Below are positions 1 through 6,538 of a DNA stretch of 9,244 nt, one piece after another. The DNA lies in the NCBI GenBank assembly GCA_900752275.1, contig CAADUS010000190.1:1-9244 (forward strand), written 5' to 3'. This DNA comes from an uncultured Collinsella sp. (lineage in GTDB: Bacteria > Actinomycetota > Coriobacteriia > Coriobacteriales > Coriobacteriaceae). The notes under the pieces are model-generated. The model had not been told where the DNA came from, made no database searches, and worked only from the letters and a program-made list of their open reading frames with translations. Within the stretch, counting starts at the first letter, position 1; each line of letters begins with the position of its first letter. The position numbers were made by a program, and so were the translations under genes.

Positions 1-65
1 AGATTCTGGGGCGAAGCGTGATAAAACCCACGATATAGGGTACAGTTACAGCTGTTTGAATTTTT

Positions 66-87
66 GCGGGCAGAGCGATCTGCCCGC
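66..87 (+). terminator. GNRA-capped hairpin upstream of fmdB (possible weak terminator)
   Basis: A perfect 9-bp stem (GCGGGCAGA at 66-74 with TCTGCCCGC at 79-87) closes a GCGA tetraloop, a very stable RNA fold. It is followed only by TTTG, so the U-tract is poor. It could be the terminator of a gene lying to the left of the window, or a structured 5' leader: it ends 10 nt before the fmdB Shine-Dalgarno (AAAGGA, 98-103). The remaining bases of 1-109 show no convincing -35/-10 pair. Confidence 0.4.
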
Positions 88-109
88 TTTGTGCTGAAAA
101 GGAAGTATT

Positions 110-346
110 ATGGCGCGCTACGATTACAAGTGCACGAGTTGCGGCAACGTGTTTGAAGTTGAGCACCCCATGTCCGAGACGCCCGAGGTCGTATGCCCCA
201 GCTGCGGCGCCCCGGCATCCAAGACGTTCTCGGCCAGCGGCATTAAGTTCGACGGCAGCGGTTTCTACAACACCGACCAACGCAGCGGCGGCTCCAGCAC
301 CAGCGCCACCAGCGGCTGCTGCGCCAACTGCCCGCATAGCCACTAG
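110..346 (+). CDS. FmdB-family zinc-ribbon protein
   Basis: A 78-residue protein of the FmdB/CxxC_CxxC_SSSS regulatory-protein family. The N-terminal zinc ribbon is plain: Cys8-x2-Cys11 and Cys29-x2-Cys32, in the usual spacing, starting with the family's typical MARYDYKC opening. A conserved GIKFDGSGFYNTD stretch follows (residues 44-56), then a Ser/Gly/Thr-rich flexible tail. The last nine residues (CCANCPHSH) add three Cys and two His, a possible extra metal site. The family is named after a putative regulator of a formamidase/amidase operon in Methylophilus, but its general role is not established, so no function beyond zinc binding should be read into it. Start is supported by AAAGGA at 98-103, 6 nt before the ATG. 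It ends in tandem stops (TAG then TGA, 344-349). It is convergent with rsmB, the repeat island lying between them. Confidence 0.88.
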   Translation: MARYDYKCTSCGNVFEVEHPMSETPEVVCPSCGAPASKTFSASGIKFDGSGFYNTDQRSGGSSTSATSGCCANCPHSH

Positions 347-376
347 TGACAAGCGGTCCCGACACCCAGGTTTCCT

Positions 377-451
377 GATGAGTTGCGGTGAAATAAGGAC
401 TGTTTGGCGGCTAGAAGCCGCTATTCAATCCCTATTTCACCGCAACTTATC
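377..451. repeat. Palindromic repeat, copy A
   Basis: The core at 381-447 is a 67-nt imperfect palindrome. Its 19-nt arms (381-399, starting AGTTGCGGTGAAATA; 429-447) are complementary except at one position, and GAT/ATC with a G-T wobble extends the stem outward to 377 and 451. The 29-nt centre holds a second hairpin, GCGGCT-AGA-AGCCGC (407-421). The same unit recurs as copy B. It begins about 30 nt after the fmdB stop. It resembles REP-like or MITE-like intergenic palindromes; I cannot assign it to a named family. Confidence 0.85.
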
Positions 452-503
452 TATAGATTAGATTTCGGGCTGATGCTAAGTTTGTATCATTTCAAAACTC
501 TGC

Positions 504-635
504 CGGATTACGGGGCTGAGTTGACAACCTCTATCCATTCCGGTAAGTAGCAAATTTCAACAAGCCATCTACCTGCGGTTTTATTTAGGCCATATTTGCT
601 GTGGTCGGGCATCACCAATCTAGCCCCGTAATCCG
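504..635. repeat. Element with 14-bp perfect inverted ends
   Basis: CGGATTACGGGGCT at 504-517 is the exact reverse complement of 622-635, enclosing 104 nt. Inside lies a second complementary pair, AGCAAAT (549-555) with ATTTGCT (594-600), so the whole can fold into a long nested hairpin. The size, terminal inverted repeats and lack of a transposase fit a miniature inverted-repeat element or a structured RNA. No target-site duplication is obvious beside the ends. It sits between the two 67-nt palindromes. Confidence 0.6.
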
Positions 636-722
636 CCCTACTTTTGATAACAGCAAGTATGAGACGGGGATATTTTTACCACTCTTAACCGCTATTGCGG
701 TCTCCGCTCGCATGACCTTCTG

Positions 723-789
723 AGTTGCGGTGAAATAAGGACTGTTTGATGGGCAGAAGGCGCTTTTCAATCCCTATTTCACCGCAACT
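723..789. repeat. Palindromic repeat, copy B
   Basis: Direct-orientation copy of the 67-nt palindrome at 381-447. The 19-nt arms (723-741 and 771-789) are identical to those of copy A, as is the total length; the differences (about 6 positions) are confined to the central 29 nt, where the strong inner hairpin of copy A is weakened. It begins 6 nt beyond the rsmB stop codon and would form the 3' end hairpin of the minus-strand operon transcript, though no U-tract follows. Confidence 0.85.
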
Positions 790-795
790 TTGAAG

Positions 796-2196
796 TTATT
801 TGCGGACTAGTCTGGCGCAGAAGTGGCCGTCGTAGGAATCCGCGTTTACGGGGACGCTCTGGAAAAAACCGCGGTCATTTTGGCGTACGGAGATGAGCTT
901 CTTGGCTTGTTCGAACTCGGGCAGCTGCAGGATCTGTGCCTCGGAGAGAGGTGCCAGGCTAAAGTCTGCGCCCTCGGGCGAAGACAAAAACGCATCCACA
1001 ACCTGCGCGTTCTCCTCATCAAAAACCGAGCAGGTGGCATAGATGAGCTCGCCGCCGGCAGCCACACGCGCGGCCGCTTCCTTGAGCATCGTCAGCTGCA
1101 GGCGGGGCAGCTCAGTCGTAACGTCCTTCTCGGTCAGACGCCACGGTATCTCAGGGTGACGGCGCATAGTGCCGGTGCCCGAGCACGGGGCATCGATAAA
1201 CACCGTGTCGAACAGGACAGGTTTGCCAAGCATGGCATCGAACGACGTAAGGACTGCATCGAGCTCGCAGGTATCGCCCGAGACCGTGCGAACACCCTGG
1301 ATACCGGCCTTATGCAGGCGCGCGAGATTCTGATCGCACTTGCGATCGTGCAAATCGAGCGCGGTGTGCTGACGATTGTAGCCGGCACGCTTGGCCTGGC
1401 ACATCATCACATAGGTCTTGGTGCCGCGACCGGCACCTATCTCCAGGCAACGCCCGGGACGGGTCGCCGCGGTAGCGATGAGCTGGGCGTTAAGGTCCGA
1501 GGCCACGGCCGCCGCGCGCTCAAACACACCCGACGCAACCGTGGCCTGCGCATCGACCGGCGCATGGCAACCCGGGAACACAGGCGCAACAAGCTGCGAT
1601 AGGTACGGATCAGGTTGGGTAGCAAAGGCATTCTCGTGCAAGGCGAGCGGCGCGGGCGCCAGATTACCGGCAAAGTTGAGCGCGCCCTCGGGCGTATCGA
1701 ACGATGCCATAATGCGTGCGCACAGCCAACGCGGCATACCCATCAGGCGAGACAGGCGAACCAAACGGCGCTCGGACTCATCAGCACCCGCGGCGGCGGC
1801 AAAGTCCTCGACGTTGTCCGCGACCTTATGCAGCACGGCATTCGCAAGACCGGCAGCCGACTTAGCGCCGCTACGAACCAGCTCAACGCCCTGACTCACG
1901 GCAACTCGGCCAGGGATATGCAGGTAGAGCATCTCGAAGGCCGAGATGCGAAGCGCCATGCGAACGCGCGGCGCGACCTTTTTGGGCTTATCCAAAAACT
2001 GATCGAGCAACTCATCCAAAATGCCCTGCGTCGCGGCAACACCGAGCGCCAAGCGAGCGGCAAACGCGGAATCGCGCTGGTCAATGGCCTTGGCGGAAGC
2101 ACGGGAAGACAACACGTCGCGCGCATACATGCCGCGACGGTCGGCCTCCATCAACACATCGAGCGCAAGCTTGCGCGCGGGAGAAAGCTTGCTCAT
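796..2196 (-). CDS. rsmB: 16S rRNA (cytosine(967)-C5)-methyltransferase RsmB
   Basis: A 466-residue SAM-dependent RNA methyltransferase of the RsmB/Sun (NOL1/NOP2/sun) family, which makes m5C967 in 16S rRNA in E. coli. An N-terminal NusB-like RNA-binding domain (about residues 1-140) precedes a Rossmann methyltransferase domain. Visible motifs: SAM-binding GAGRGTKT (254-261); DAPCSGTG with Cys338; and ATCSVF with Cys389. In this family one of these cysteines attacks C6 of the target base and the other helps release the product. Length is normal. An in-frame GTG at 2211 would add five residues, but the ATG at 2194-2196 is preferred because it forms an ATGA overlap with the fmt stop, the usual sign of translational coupling. 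It is the last gene of the minus-strand cluster; copy B of the 67-nt palindrome follows at once. Confidence 0.95.
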   Translation of the reverse strand: MSKLSPARKLALDVLMEADRRGMYARDVLSSRASAKAIDQRDSAFAARLALGVAATQGILDELLDQFLDKPKKVAPRVRMALRISAFEMLYLHIPGRVAVSQGVELVRSGAKSAAGLANAVLHKVADNVEDFAAAAGADESERRLVRLSRLMGMPRWLCARIMASFDTPEGALNFAGNLAPAPLALHENAFATQPDPYLSQLVAPVFPGCHAPVDAQATVASGVFERAAAVASDLNAQLIATAATRPGRCLEIGAGRGTKTYVMMCQAKRAGYNRQHTALDLHDRKCDQNLARLHKAGIQGVRTVSGDTCELDAVLTSFDAMLGKPVLFDTVFIDAPCSGTGTMRRHPEIPWRLTEKDVTTELPRLQLTMLKEAAARVAAGGELIYATCSVFDEENAQVVDAFLSSPEGADFSLAPLSEAQILQLPEFEQAKKLISVRQNDRGFFQSVPVNADSYDGHFCARLVRK

Positions 2197-3113
2197 GACA
2201 AAACACCCCACGTCAGATCGGCACCCTGCAGGCCGGCAGCCCAGGCAGATGCAGCCATGGCACGCTTGCCATCGGGCTTAACCTCAAGCAGCCCGACCGC
2301 ACCATCAGAAAGCCCAAGGTAGACACGCTTAGACTGAACAAGAACGCTGCCGGTGGCAAGCGACACGTCGGCGGGCGCGGCATCGAGCACACGCACGGAC
2401 TTGCCGGCAATCACGCAGCGAGCAGGTGCGGTGTCGGACGAAGCCAGCACGTGGCGCACGCAATCGAGCGCCCCCATCTGCGGATCCAGACGCATCTCCT
2501 GCTTAGAAATCTTGGCAGCATGCGTGACGAGCGACTCATCCTGCTCGGTCCACACCGCTGTATCATCGGCAAGCGAGGGCAACGTATCGGCCAGCAGCTT
2601 ACCACCCAGCTCGCCAAGCTCCATCGTCAGTGCCTCGGCATGCTTACCGGCAACCGACGTAGACACCTGCGCGCAATAAGCGCCCGTATCCACGCCATGT
2701 CCAATACGCATAATGGAAACGCCGGCAACCTCATCACCAGCAAGAATGGCACGCTGAATGGGAGCAGCGCCACGCCAACGCGGCAGAAGCGAAGCATGAA
2801 CATTCACAATACCAAGCGGCGCCATATGCAGCACCTCATCGGGCAAAATGCAGCCATAAGCAGCCACACAGAAAATATCGGCATCCGCAGCCTTGAGCTG
2901 ATCAATAACATCCGGCGTCATACGATTTGCCTCAACAACAGGCAGACCAAGCTCAAGCGCCTTGGCCTTAACAGGAGACGGCTCCAACTTTTTACCACGC
3001 CCACGAACAGCATCGGGACGAGTAATTACGAGCGCAATCTCGTTTCCAGCCTCAACAAGCGAAGTCAGCGAAGGCACAGCAAAATCAGGCGTACCCATAA
3101 ACACAATACGCAT
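2193..3113 (-). CDS. fmt: Methionyl-tRNA formyltransferase
   Basis: A 306-residue enzyme that transfers a formyl group from 10-formyl-tetrahydrofolate to Met-tRNA(fMet) for translation initiation. It opens with MRIVFMGTPDFAVP, typical of the family; a GRGKKLEPSPVK loop follows (38-49), then the catalytic region NVHASLLPRWRGAAPIQ with Asn104 and His106, and the catalytic Asp142 in GVDTG. The C-terminal OB-like domain (about 205-306) contacts the tRNA. Length is normal. Start is supported by GAGGGGAG at 3123-3130, 9 nt upstream. Its stop overlaps the rsmB start. It works with the deformylase encoded just upstream; the usual tight def-fmt spacing is replaced here by about 330 nt carrying an inverted repeat. 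Confidence 0.96.
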   Translation of the reverse strand: MRIVFMGTPDFAVPSLTSLVEAGNEIALVITRPDAVRGRGKKLEPSPVKAKALELGLPVVEANRMTPDVIDQLKAADADIFCVAAYGCILPDEVLHMAPLGIVNVHASLLPRWRGAAPIQRAILAGDEVAGVSIMRIGHGVDTGAYCAQVSTSVAGKHAEALTMELGELGGKLLADTLPSLADDTAVWTEQDESLVTHAAKISKQEMRLDPQMGALDCVRHVLASSDTAPARCVIAGKSVRVLDAAPADVSLATGSVLVQSKRVYLGLSDGAVGLLEVKPDGKRAMAASAWAAGLQGADLTWGVLS

Positions 3114-3122
3114 AAAGAACGT

Positions 3123-3130
3123 CTCCCCTC
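3123..3130 (-). promoter_or_regulatory. Ribosome binding site of fmt
   Basis: GAGGGGAG on the minus strand, 9 nt before the fmt ATG. It shows that fmt has its own ribosome entry site despite the long gap to def, and fixes the start at 3113. Confidence 0.7.
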
Positions 3131-3330
3131 AACCAAAGCCGAGACGGCTACAAATAACAGCGGAAAGCCAAGTACCCAGCCCATCCGCAATAACAATTCA
3201 ATAAGAACAAATATACCCAAAACCAAAGAAAGAGCCGCAATAAAAGCAGCTCTTCCAACAAAGCAATTATCAAAGAAGACGCCCCTCCCTGGCCCGACGG
3301 CACCCGGGCGAACCGAGCCAGGACAAAGCA

Positions 3331-3432
3331 GTCCCCGGTGCTGAGCGCCCACATATCGTCCCGCGCGCAGTTTCGCAGCAAAGCGAGAATGTTTGAGCAC
3401 GGGATGATATGTGGGCGCTCAGCACCGGGGAC
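3331..3432. repeat. Inverted repeat with 33-nt arms between def and fmt
   Basis: The arm at 3331-3363 begins GTCCCCGGTGCTGAGCGCCC and is the reverse complement of 3400-3432 except at one position, which still allows a G-U pair in RNA. The 36-nt loop spans 3364-3399. In the operon transcript this would be a 33-bp hairpin starting 8 nt after the def stop. No T-run follows on the minus strand, so it is not a standard intrinsic terminator. GTCCCC/GGGGAC outer ends and the long arms suggest a REP-like mobile palindrome. Confidence 0.88.
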
Positions 3433-3440
3433 GGTGGGAC

Positions 3441-3977
3441 CTACTCCGTCTCGCCCGGTCGAGCGCCGCGGGCCAGGGCGTCCTGGTACTCCTTGACGGC
3501 CTTGATGCGCTGCATCGGCTTTAGTCGCTCGAACATGGTGTTGCCGTGCAGGTGATCGATCTCGTGCTGCAGGCACACGCAGAACAGATCGCCCGACGCC
3601 TCGTAGCGAATCAGGTTGGCATCCAGGTCATACGCCTCGACGACGACATGATCGGGACGCTCGATCTCGCAGCTAATGCCGGGGATGGAAAGGCAGCCCT
3701 CGCTAAACGGCACCAGATGGTCGCTCTGTTCCACGATCACGGGGTTGATGAGCACGTAGGGGTCGTAGTCGTTCTTGTCGCTGTAGTCGCAGTCGATGGT
3801 GACGAGCTGGATGAGCTCGCCAATCTGTGGGGCAGCCAGGCCGCAGCCGCCGTTCTCGAACATCATCTTCTTCATCTTCTCGGCGAGTGCCTCGATCGCC
3901 GGGGTGATCTCCTCGATGACGGCGCACTCCTGACGCAGACGAGGGTCGGGCGAAAGTACGATTCCGTTGGCTTCCAT
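3441..3977 (-). CDS. def: Peptide deformylase
   Basis: A 178-residue metalloenzyme that removes the N-formyl group from nascent polypeptides emerging from the ribosome. All three family motifs are intact: GCGLAAPQIG (44-53), EGCLSIPG (93-100, metal ligand Cys95) and QHEIDHLHG (137-145, metal ligands His138 and His142, catalytic Glu139). The metal is usually Fe2+ in this family. Two in-frame ATGs exist, at 3983 and 3977; the second is chosen because AAAGGA (3983-3988) lies 5 nt before it but directly overlaps the first. It lies 18 nt after the priA stop, so the two are almost certainly co-transcribed. The acidic C-terminal end (PGETE) is followed by an inverted repeat rather than by fmt. Confidence 0.96.
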   Translation of the reverse strand: MEANGIVLSPDPRLRQECAVIEEITPAIEALAEKMKKMMFENGGCGLAAPQIGELIQLVTIDCDYSDKNDYDPYVLINPVIVEQSDHLVPFSEGCLSIPGISCEIERPDHVVVEAYDLDANLIRYEASGDLFCVCLQHEIDHLHGNTMFERLKPMQRIKAVKEYQDALARGARPGETE

Positions 3978-3982
3978 GGCCA

Positions 3983-3988
3983 TCCTTT
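3983..3988 (-). promoter_or_regulatory. Ribosome binding site that decides the def start
   Basis: AAAGGA on the minus strand ends on the first base of the upstream ATG (3981-3983) and is 5 nt before the second ATG (3975-3977). The same AAAGGA with 5-6 nt spacing precedes metK and fmdB in this window, which supports the shorter def product. Confidence 0.6.
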
Positions 3989-3995
3989 CGGGTTG

Positions 3996-6449
3996 TTACA
4001 TCAAATCATAGGCGTCGACGTCAACGCTCACGCTCACGCCACGCGCGGAGCCCGCCTCTTTGAGGCAGGCGTCGATATCGTCAGAGACATGGTACCCCAC
4101 GGGCGACTTCACAAGCAGGTGGAAGCGATAACGGTCCTTGGCTCTCTCGATTACACACGAAGCCGGGCCCAGCACCTGCGGCACAGCGCTCCCCACCCGC
4201 AAAAAATCAGGCGCGGCGGCGTGCCAGCGGCGCTTGAGCAACTTTGCGATGCGCCCAATGTAATCCTGCGCCTCATCACGATTCGCCGACCACACCAAAA
4301 TGTTAACCAGGCGCACAAACGGCGGATACAGCGCTTCGCGACGCTGGTCCAAGTCGTAGTCGGTAAAGATCGAGCGATCATGCTCGGCAACGGCGCGAAT
4401 GACCGGGTCCTCGGGCAAATAGGTCTGGATAATGACCTCGCCAGGGCGATCGCCGCGCCCGGCACGGCCGGCGACCTGCTCCAGCAAATCGTAAGCGCGC
4501 TCCCCCGCTCTAAAATCGGGTAGCTTTAATGCAAAGTCGGCATTGACCACGCCCACAAGGGTAACCTCGGGAAAGTCGAGGCCCTTGGCGATCATCTGGG
4601 TGCCCAGCAGCACCGCGCAATCGGCGGCATCGAACTGTTCAAGCAACTTCTTGTGCGCGTCCTTGCCACGCGTGGAATCGGCGTCCATGCGAATGATGGC
4701 GACATCCTCGGGCAGCATCTGGCGCAAGGCGTCCTCGATCTGCTGCGTGCCTAGGCCCATTTTTGCCAGGTAGCGACTGCCGCATTTGGGGCAACGGCTC
4801 GTGGGCGCCGGATAGGGCTGCACGCGCCAGGACGAACCGCAGGTATGGCACTGCAACGAATGCGTGCGCTCGTGATACGTGAGCGCGGTGGAGCAGTGGT
4901 TGCAGGTGGGGACGCAGCCGCACTCGCGGCACATCAAAAACGGCGCAAAACCGCGGCGGTTGTGCAGCAGCACGGCCTTCTCGCGACGCTCGACCACGCG
5001 TTCCAAGCCTTCCATCAGCGGTATTGAGAACATGGAGCGGCTGCCGTGCGAGAACTCGCGGCGCAGGTCGGCAATGCGAACCTCGGGCAGCACGGCGTGT
5101 CCCGGGCGCTCGGGCATCTCGACACGCGTCCAGGTGGCGCCGTTATACGTGCCGCGGCGGCAGCGATCGAGGGCCTCGGCAGAAGGCGTAGCCGAGCCCA
5201 ACACGAGCGGGCAGCGGTAGCGCCGCGCCATCTCGGCCGCCACCTCGCGCGCATGGTAGCGCGGGCTGGAACCCTGCTTATAGCTGGTCTCGTGCTCCTC
5301 GTCGATGATGATGAGGCCCAGGTCGCTGAGCGGGCAAAAGAGCGCCGAGCGGGCGCCCACGACCACGCGTGCGGCACCGCTGGCGACCATATCCCACTGG
5401 TCTAGGCGCTCACCGGCCGAAAGGCGCGAATGGAACACAGCGACCGTCTCGCCAAAGCGCGAGCGGAAGCGGCCGACGGTTTGGGCCGTCAGCGAGATCT
5501 CGGGCACAAGCACGCACGCTGAACGGCCGGCCTCGAGCACGCGCTCGATAGCGGAGAGGTAGACCTCGGTTTTACCGGATCCGGTGACGCCGTCGACAAG
5601 GACTACGTCGCCGTGGGCGTCAAGACGGGCGCGCTCTATTTGCGCAAGCGCCTGCTGCTGGCCGTTCGTGAGTGCGACCGGCGCTTTACCGCTTGCCGAG
5701 GACAACGTGGTCTGCTCGCTGCAGCCACGCCAGGCACGACGCTCCTCCACCACCACGGCGCCGCGTTTTTCGAGCGCCTTGATGGTCGCCGACATACTGT
5801 TATAGAGCAGGTTAAGGTCGCGCGTCGTGACCGGTCCGCACTGGAGCGCCTCGATGAGCTGACGCTGGCGAACTGCGGTCTTGGGCGGCGTATAGTCAAA
5901 GCCCTCGGGCGTAAGCATCACCCAGCGGTTTTGGATAGGCTTGACGGCGGGACGCTCGACCGTCCACGCCCCGTCATCGCCCTTAACGACACGCGGGCTG
6001 CCACCCGGAGGCAAAAACAGACGCAGGCATTCGGAAAGCGTCGCGACATACTCGCGGCTCATCCAACGCGCAATGCGGGCGGCCTCGACGCCAAAGAGCG
6101 GTTTGCTGAGGATGGTCTCGATGGGCTTGACGCGCGAGGGGTCGAGGGCGTTGTTGCCTTGCAACTCGCCCAGCCCAGACGCAATGTCGACGATATAGCC
6201 CGCGGCAGCACGGTTGCCAAAATGAACTAGGACAGTGGAGCCGATCTGGGCCTCGTTGGCAAGAGACCGCGGAATGCCGTAGGCAAAAGGCTCGGACAGC
6301 GCACGGGTAGGAATGTCGAGGACCACGCTCGCGTAGGCGGCCGTGGGCTCGGGCGCAGGCGCGGGCTTGGCCTGCTCGGCCGTGCGGACAGGCTTTACGG
6401 AAGCCTGCTTAGGCTCAGGCGAACCAAACAGCGACAGTTGCTCGGCCAT
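3996..6449 (-). CDS. priA: Primosomal protein N' (replication restart helicase PriA)
   Basis: An 817-residue 3'-5' superfamily 2 DNA helicase that recognises stalled forks and D-loops and starts replisome reloading. After a Pro/Ala-rich N-terminal linker of about 40 residues comes the 3'-DNA-binding domain (from about residue 43), then the helicase core with Walker A GVTGSGKT (287-294, Lys293), DEEH (383-386), LGSATPS (motif III), and GTQMIAKGLDFP and QVAGRAGRGDR (motifs V and VI). Four zinc-binding Cys pairs are intact: 507/510, 516/519, 534/537, 553/556. Start: the reading frame stays open 44 codons further, into gltX and through a terminator hairpin, but the ATG at 6447-6449 has a perfect GGGAGGT (6459-6465) 9 nt before it. 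Residues 4-8 read QLSLF, the consensus beta-clamp-binding motif, which I do not know as a feature of PriA. First gene of the priA-def-fmt-rsmB cluster. Confidence 0.96.
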   Translation of the reverse strand: MAEQLSLFGSPEPKQASVKPVRTAEQAKPAPAPEPTAAYASVVLDIPTRALSEPFAYGIPRSLANEAQIGSTVLVHFGNRAAAGYIVDIASGLGELQGNNALDPSRVKPIETILSKPLFGVEAARIARWMSREYVATLSECLRLFLPPGGSPRVVKGDDGAWTVERPAVKPIQNRWVMLTPEGFDYTPPKTAVRQRQLIEALQCGPVTTRDLNLLYNSMSATIKALEKRGAVVVEERRAWRGCSEQTTLSSASGKAPVALTNGQQQALAQIERARLDAHGDVVLVDGVTGSGKTEVYLSAIERVLEAGRSACVLVPEISLTAQTVGRFRSRFGETVAVFHSRLSAGERLDQWDMVASGAARVVVGARSALFCPLSDLGLIIIDEEHETSYKQGSSPRYHAREVAAEMARRYRCPLVLGSATPSAEALDRCRRGTYNGATWTRVEMPERPGHAVLPEVRIADLRREFSHGSRSMFSIPLMEGLERVVERREKAVLLHNRRGFAPFLMCRECGCVPTCNHCSTALTYHERTHSLQCHTCGSSWRVQPYPAPTSRCPKCGSRYLAKMGLGTQQIEDALRQMLPEDVAIIRMDADSTRGKDAHKKLLEQFDAADCAVLLGTQMIAKGLDFPEVTLVGVVNADFALKLPDFRAGERAYDLLEQVAGRAGRGDRPGEVIIQTYLPEDPVIRAVAEHDRSIFTDYDLDQRREALYPPFVRLVNILVWSANRDEAQDYIGRIAKLLKRRWHAAAPDFLRVGSAVPQVLGPASCVIERAKDRYRFHLLVKSPVGYHVSDDIDACLKEAGSARGVSVSVDVDAYDLM

Positions 6450-6458
6450 GCTCTCTGT

Positions 6459-6465
6459 ACCTCCC
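6459..6465 (-). promoter_or_regulatory. Ribosome binding site that decides the priA start
   Basis: GGGAGGT on the minus strand, 9 nt before the ATG at 6447-6449. It lies downstream of the gltX terminator, which makes starts further upstream in the open frame unlikely. Confidence 0.75.
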
Positions 6466-6488
6466 ACCCCATACGTCTTTAGAAACAA

Positions 6489-6515
6489 GAGCCCCACTCG
6501 TGGTGAGCGGGGCTC
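6489..6515 (-). terminator. Intrinsic terminator of gltX
   Basis: GAGCCCC (6489-6495) pairs with GGGGCTC (6509-6515), with a further CTC/GAG pairing inside after a single mismatch. On the minus strand the stem is followed by TTGTTTCT, a moderate U-tract. It lies 23 nt beyond the gltX stop and before the priA ribosome site, so priA probably has its own promoter or relies on read-through; I could not identify that promoter. Confidence 0.65.
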
Positions 6516-6538
6516 GGATACATGCGTTTGCGCGACTG

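Larger units (their letters stand above)
347..795. other. Repeat-rich intergenic island between convergent fmdB and rsmB
   Basis: About 450 nt with no supported gene. It holds palindrome copy A (377-451), an element with 14-bp inverted ends (504-635), a smaller set of hairpins around 661-704 (ACCGC 688-692 with GCGGT 697-701, loop TATT) and palindrome copy B (723-789). The region is visibly more AT-rich than the flanking genes. Because both flanking genes read into it, one or more of these palindromes may end transcription, but none is followed by a run of T on either strand. Confidence 0.7.
3114..3440 (-). other. def-fmt intergenic region
   Basis: About 330 nt between def and fmt, unusual for this gene pair. 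The def-proximal half is the 33-nt inverted repeat at 3331-3432. The fmt-proximal half (about 3131-3260) is T-rich on the minus strand; in the frame open across 3065-3400 its codons spell two hydrophobic stretches that look like membrane helices (AAFIAALSLVLGIFVLIELL, 3191-3250, and MGWVLGFPLLFVAVSALV, 3131-3184). There is no start codon with a ribosome site for that frame, and it runs on into fmt out of frame, so I do not call a gene. It may be a gene remnant or just T-rich sequence. I see no clear promoter for fmt here. Confidence 0.5.

Noticed and set aside
1..21. Possible last six codons of an upstream + strand gene, ending in TGA at 19-21
   Set aside because: Six codons cannot be told from chance and no protein family is recognisable.
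508..612. A 34-codon minus-strand frame (MPDHSKYGLNKTAG...) inside the 504-635 element
   Set aside because: Too short to exceed chance, no ribosome site, and its stop lies in the inverted-repeat arm. It would deserve a look only if conserved in other copies.
377..789. CRISPR array
   Set aside because: Only two copies of a palindrome, 275 nt apart, with no regular spacers and no cas genes.
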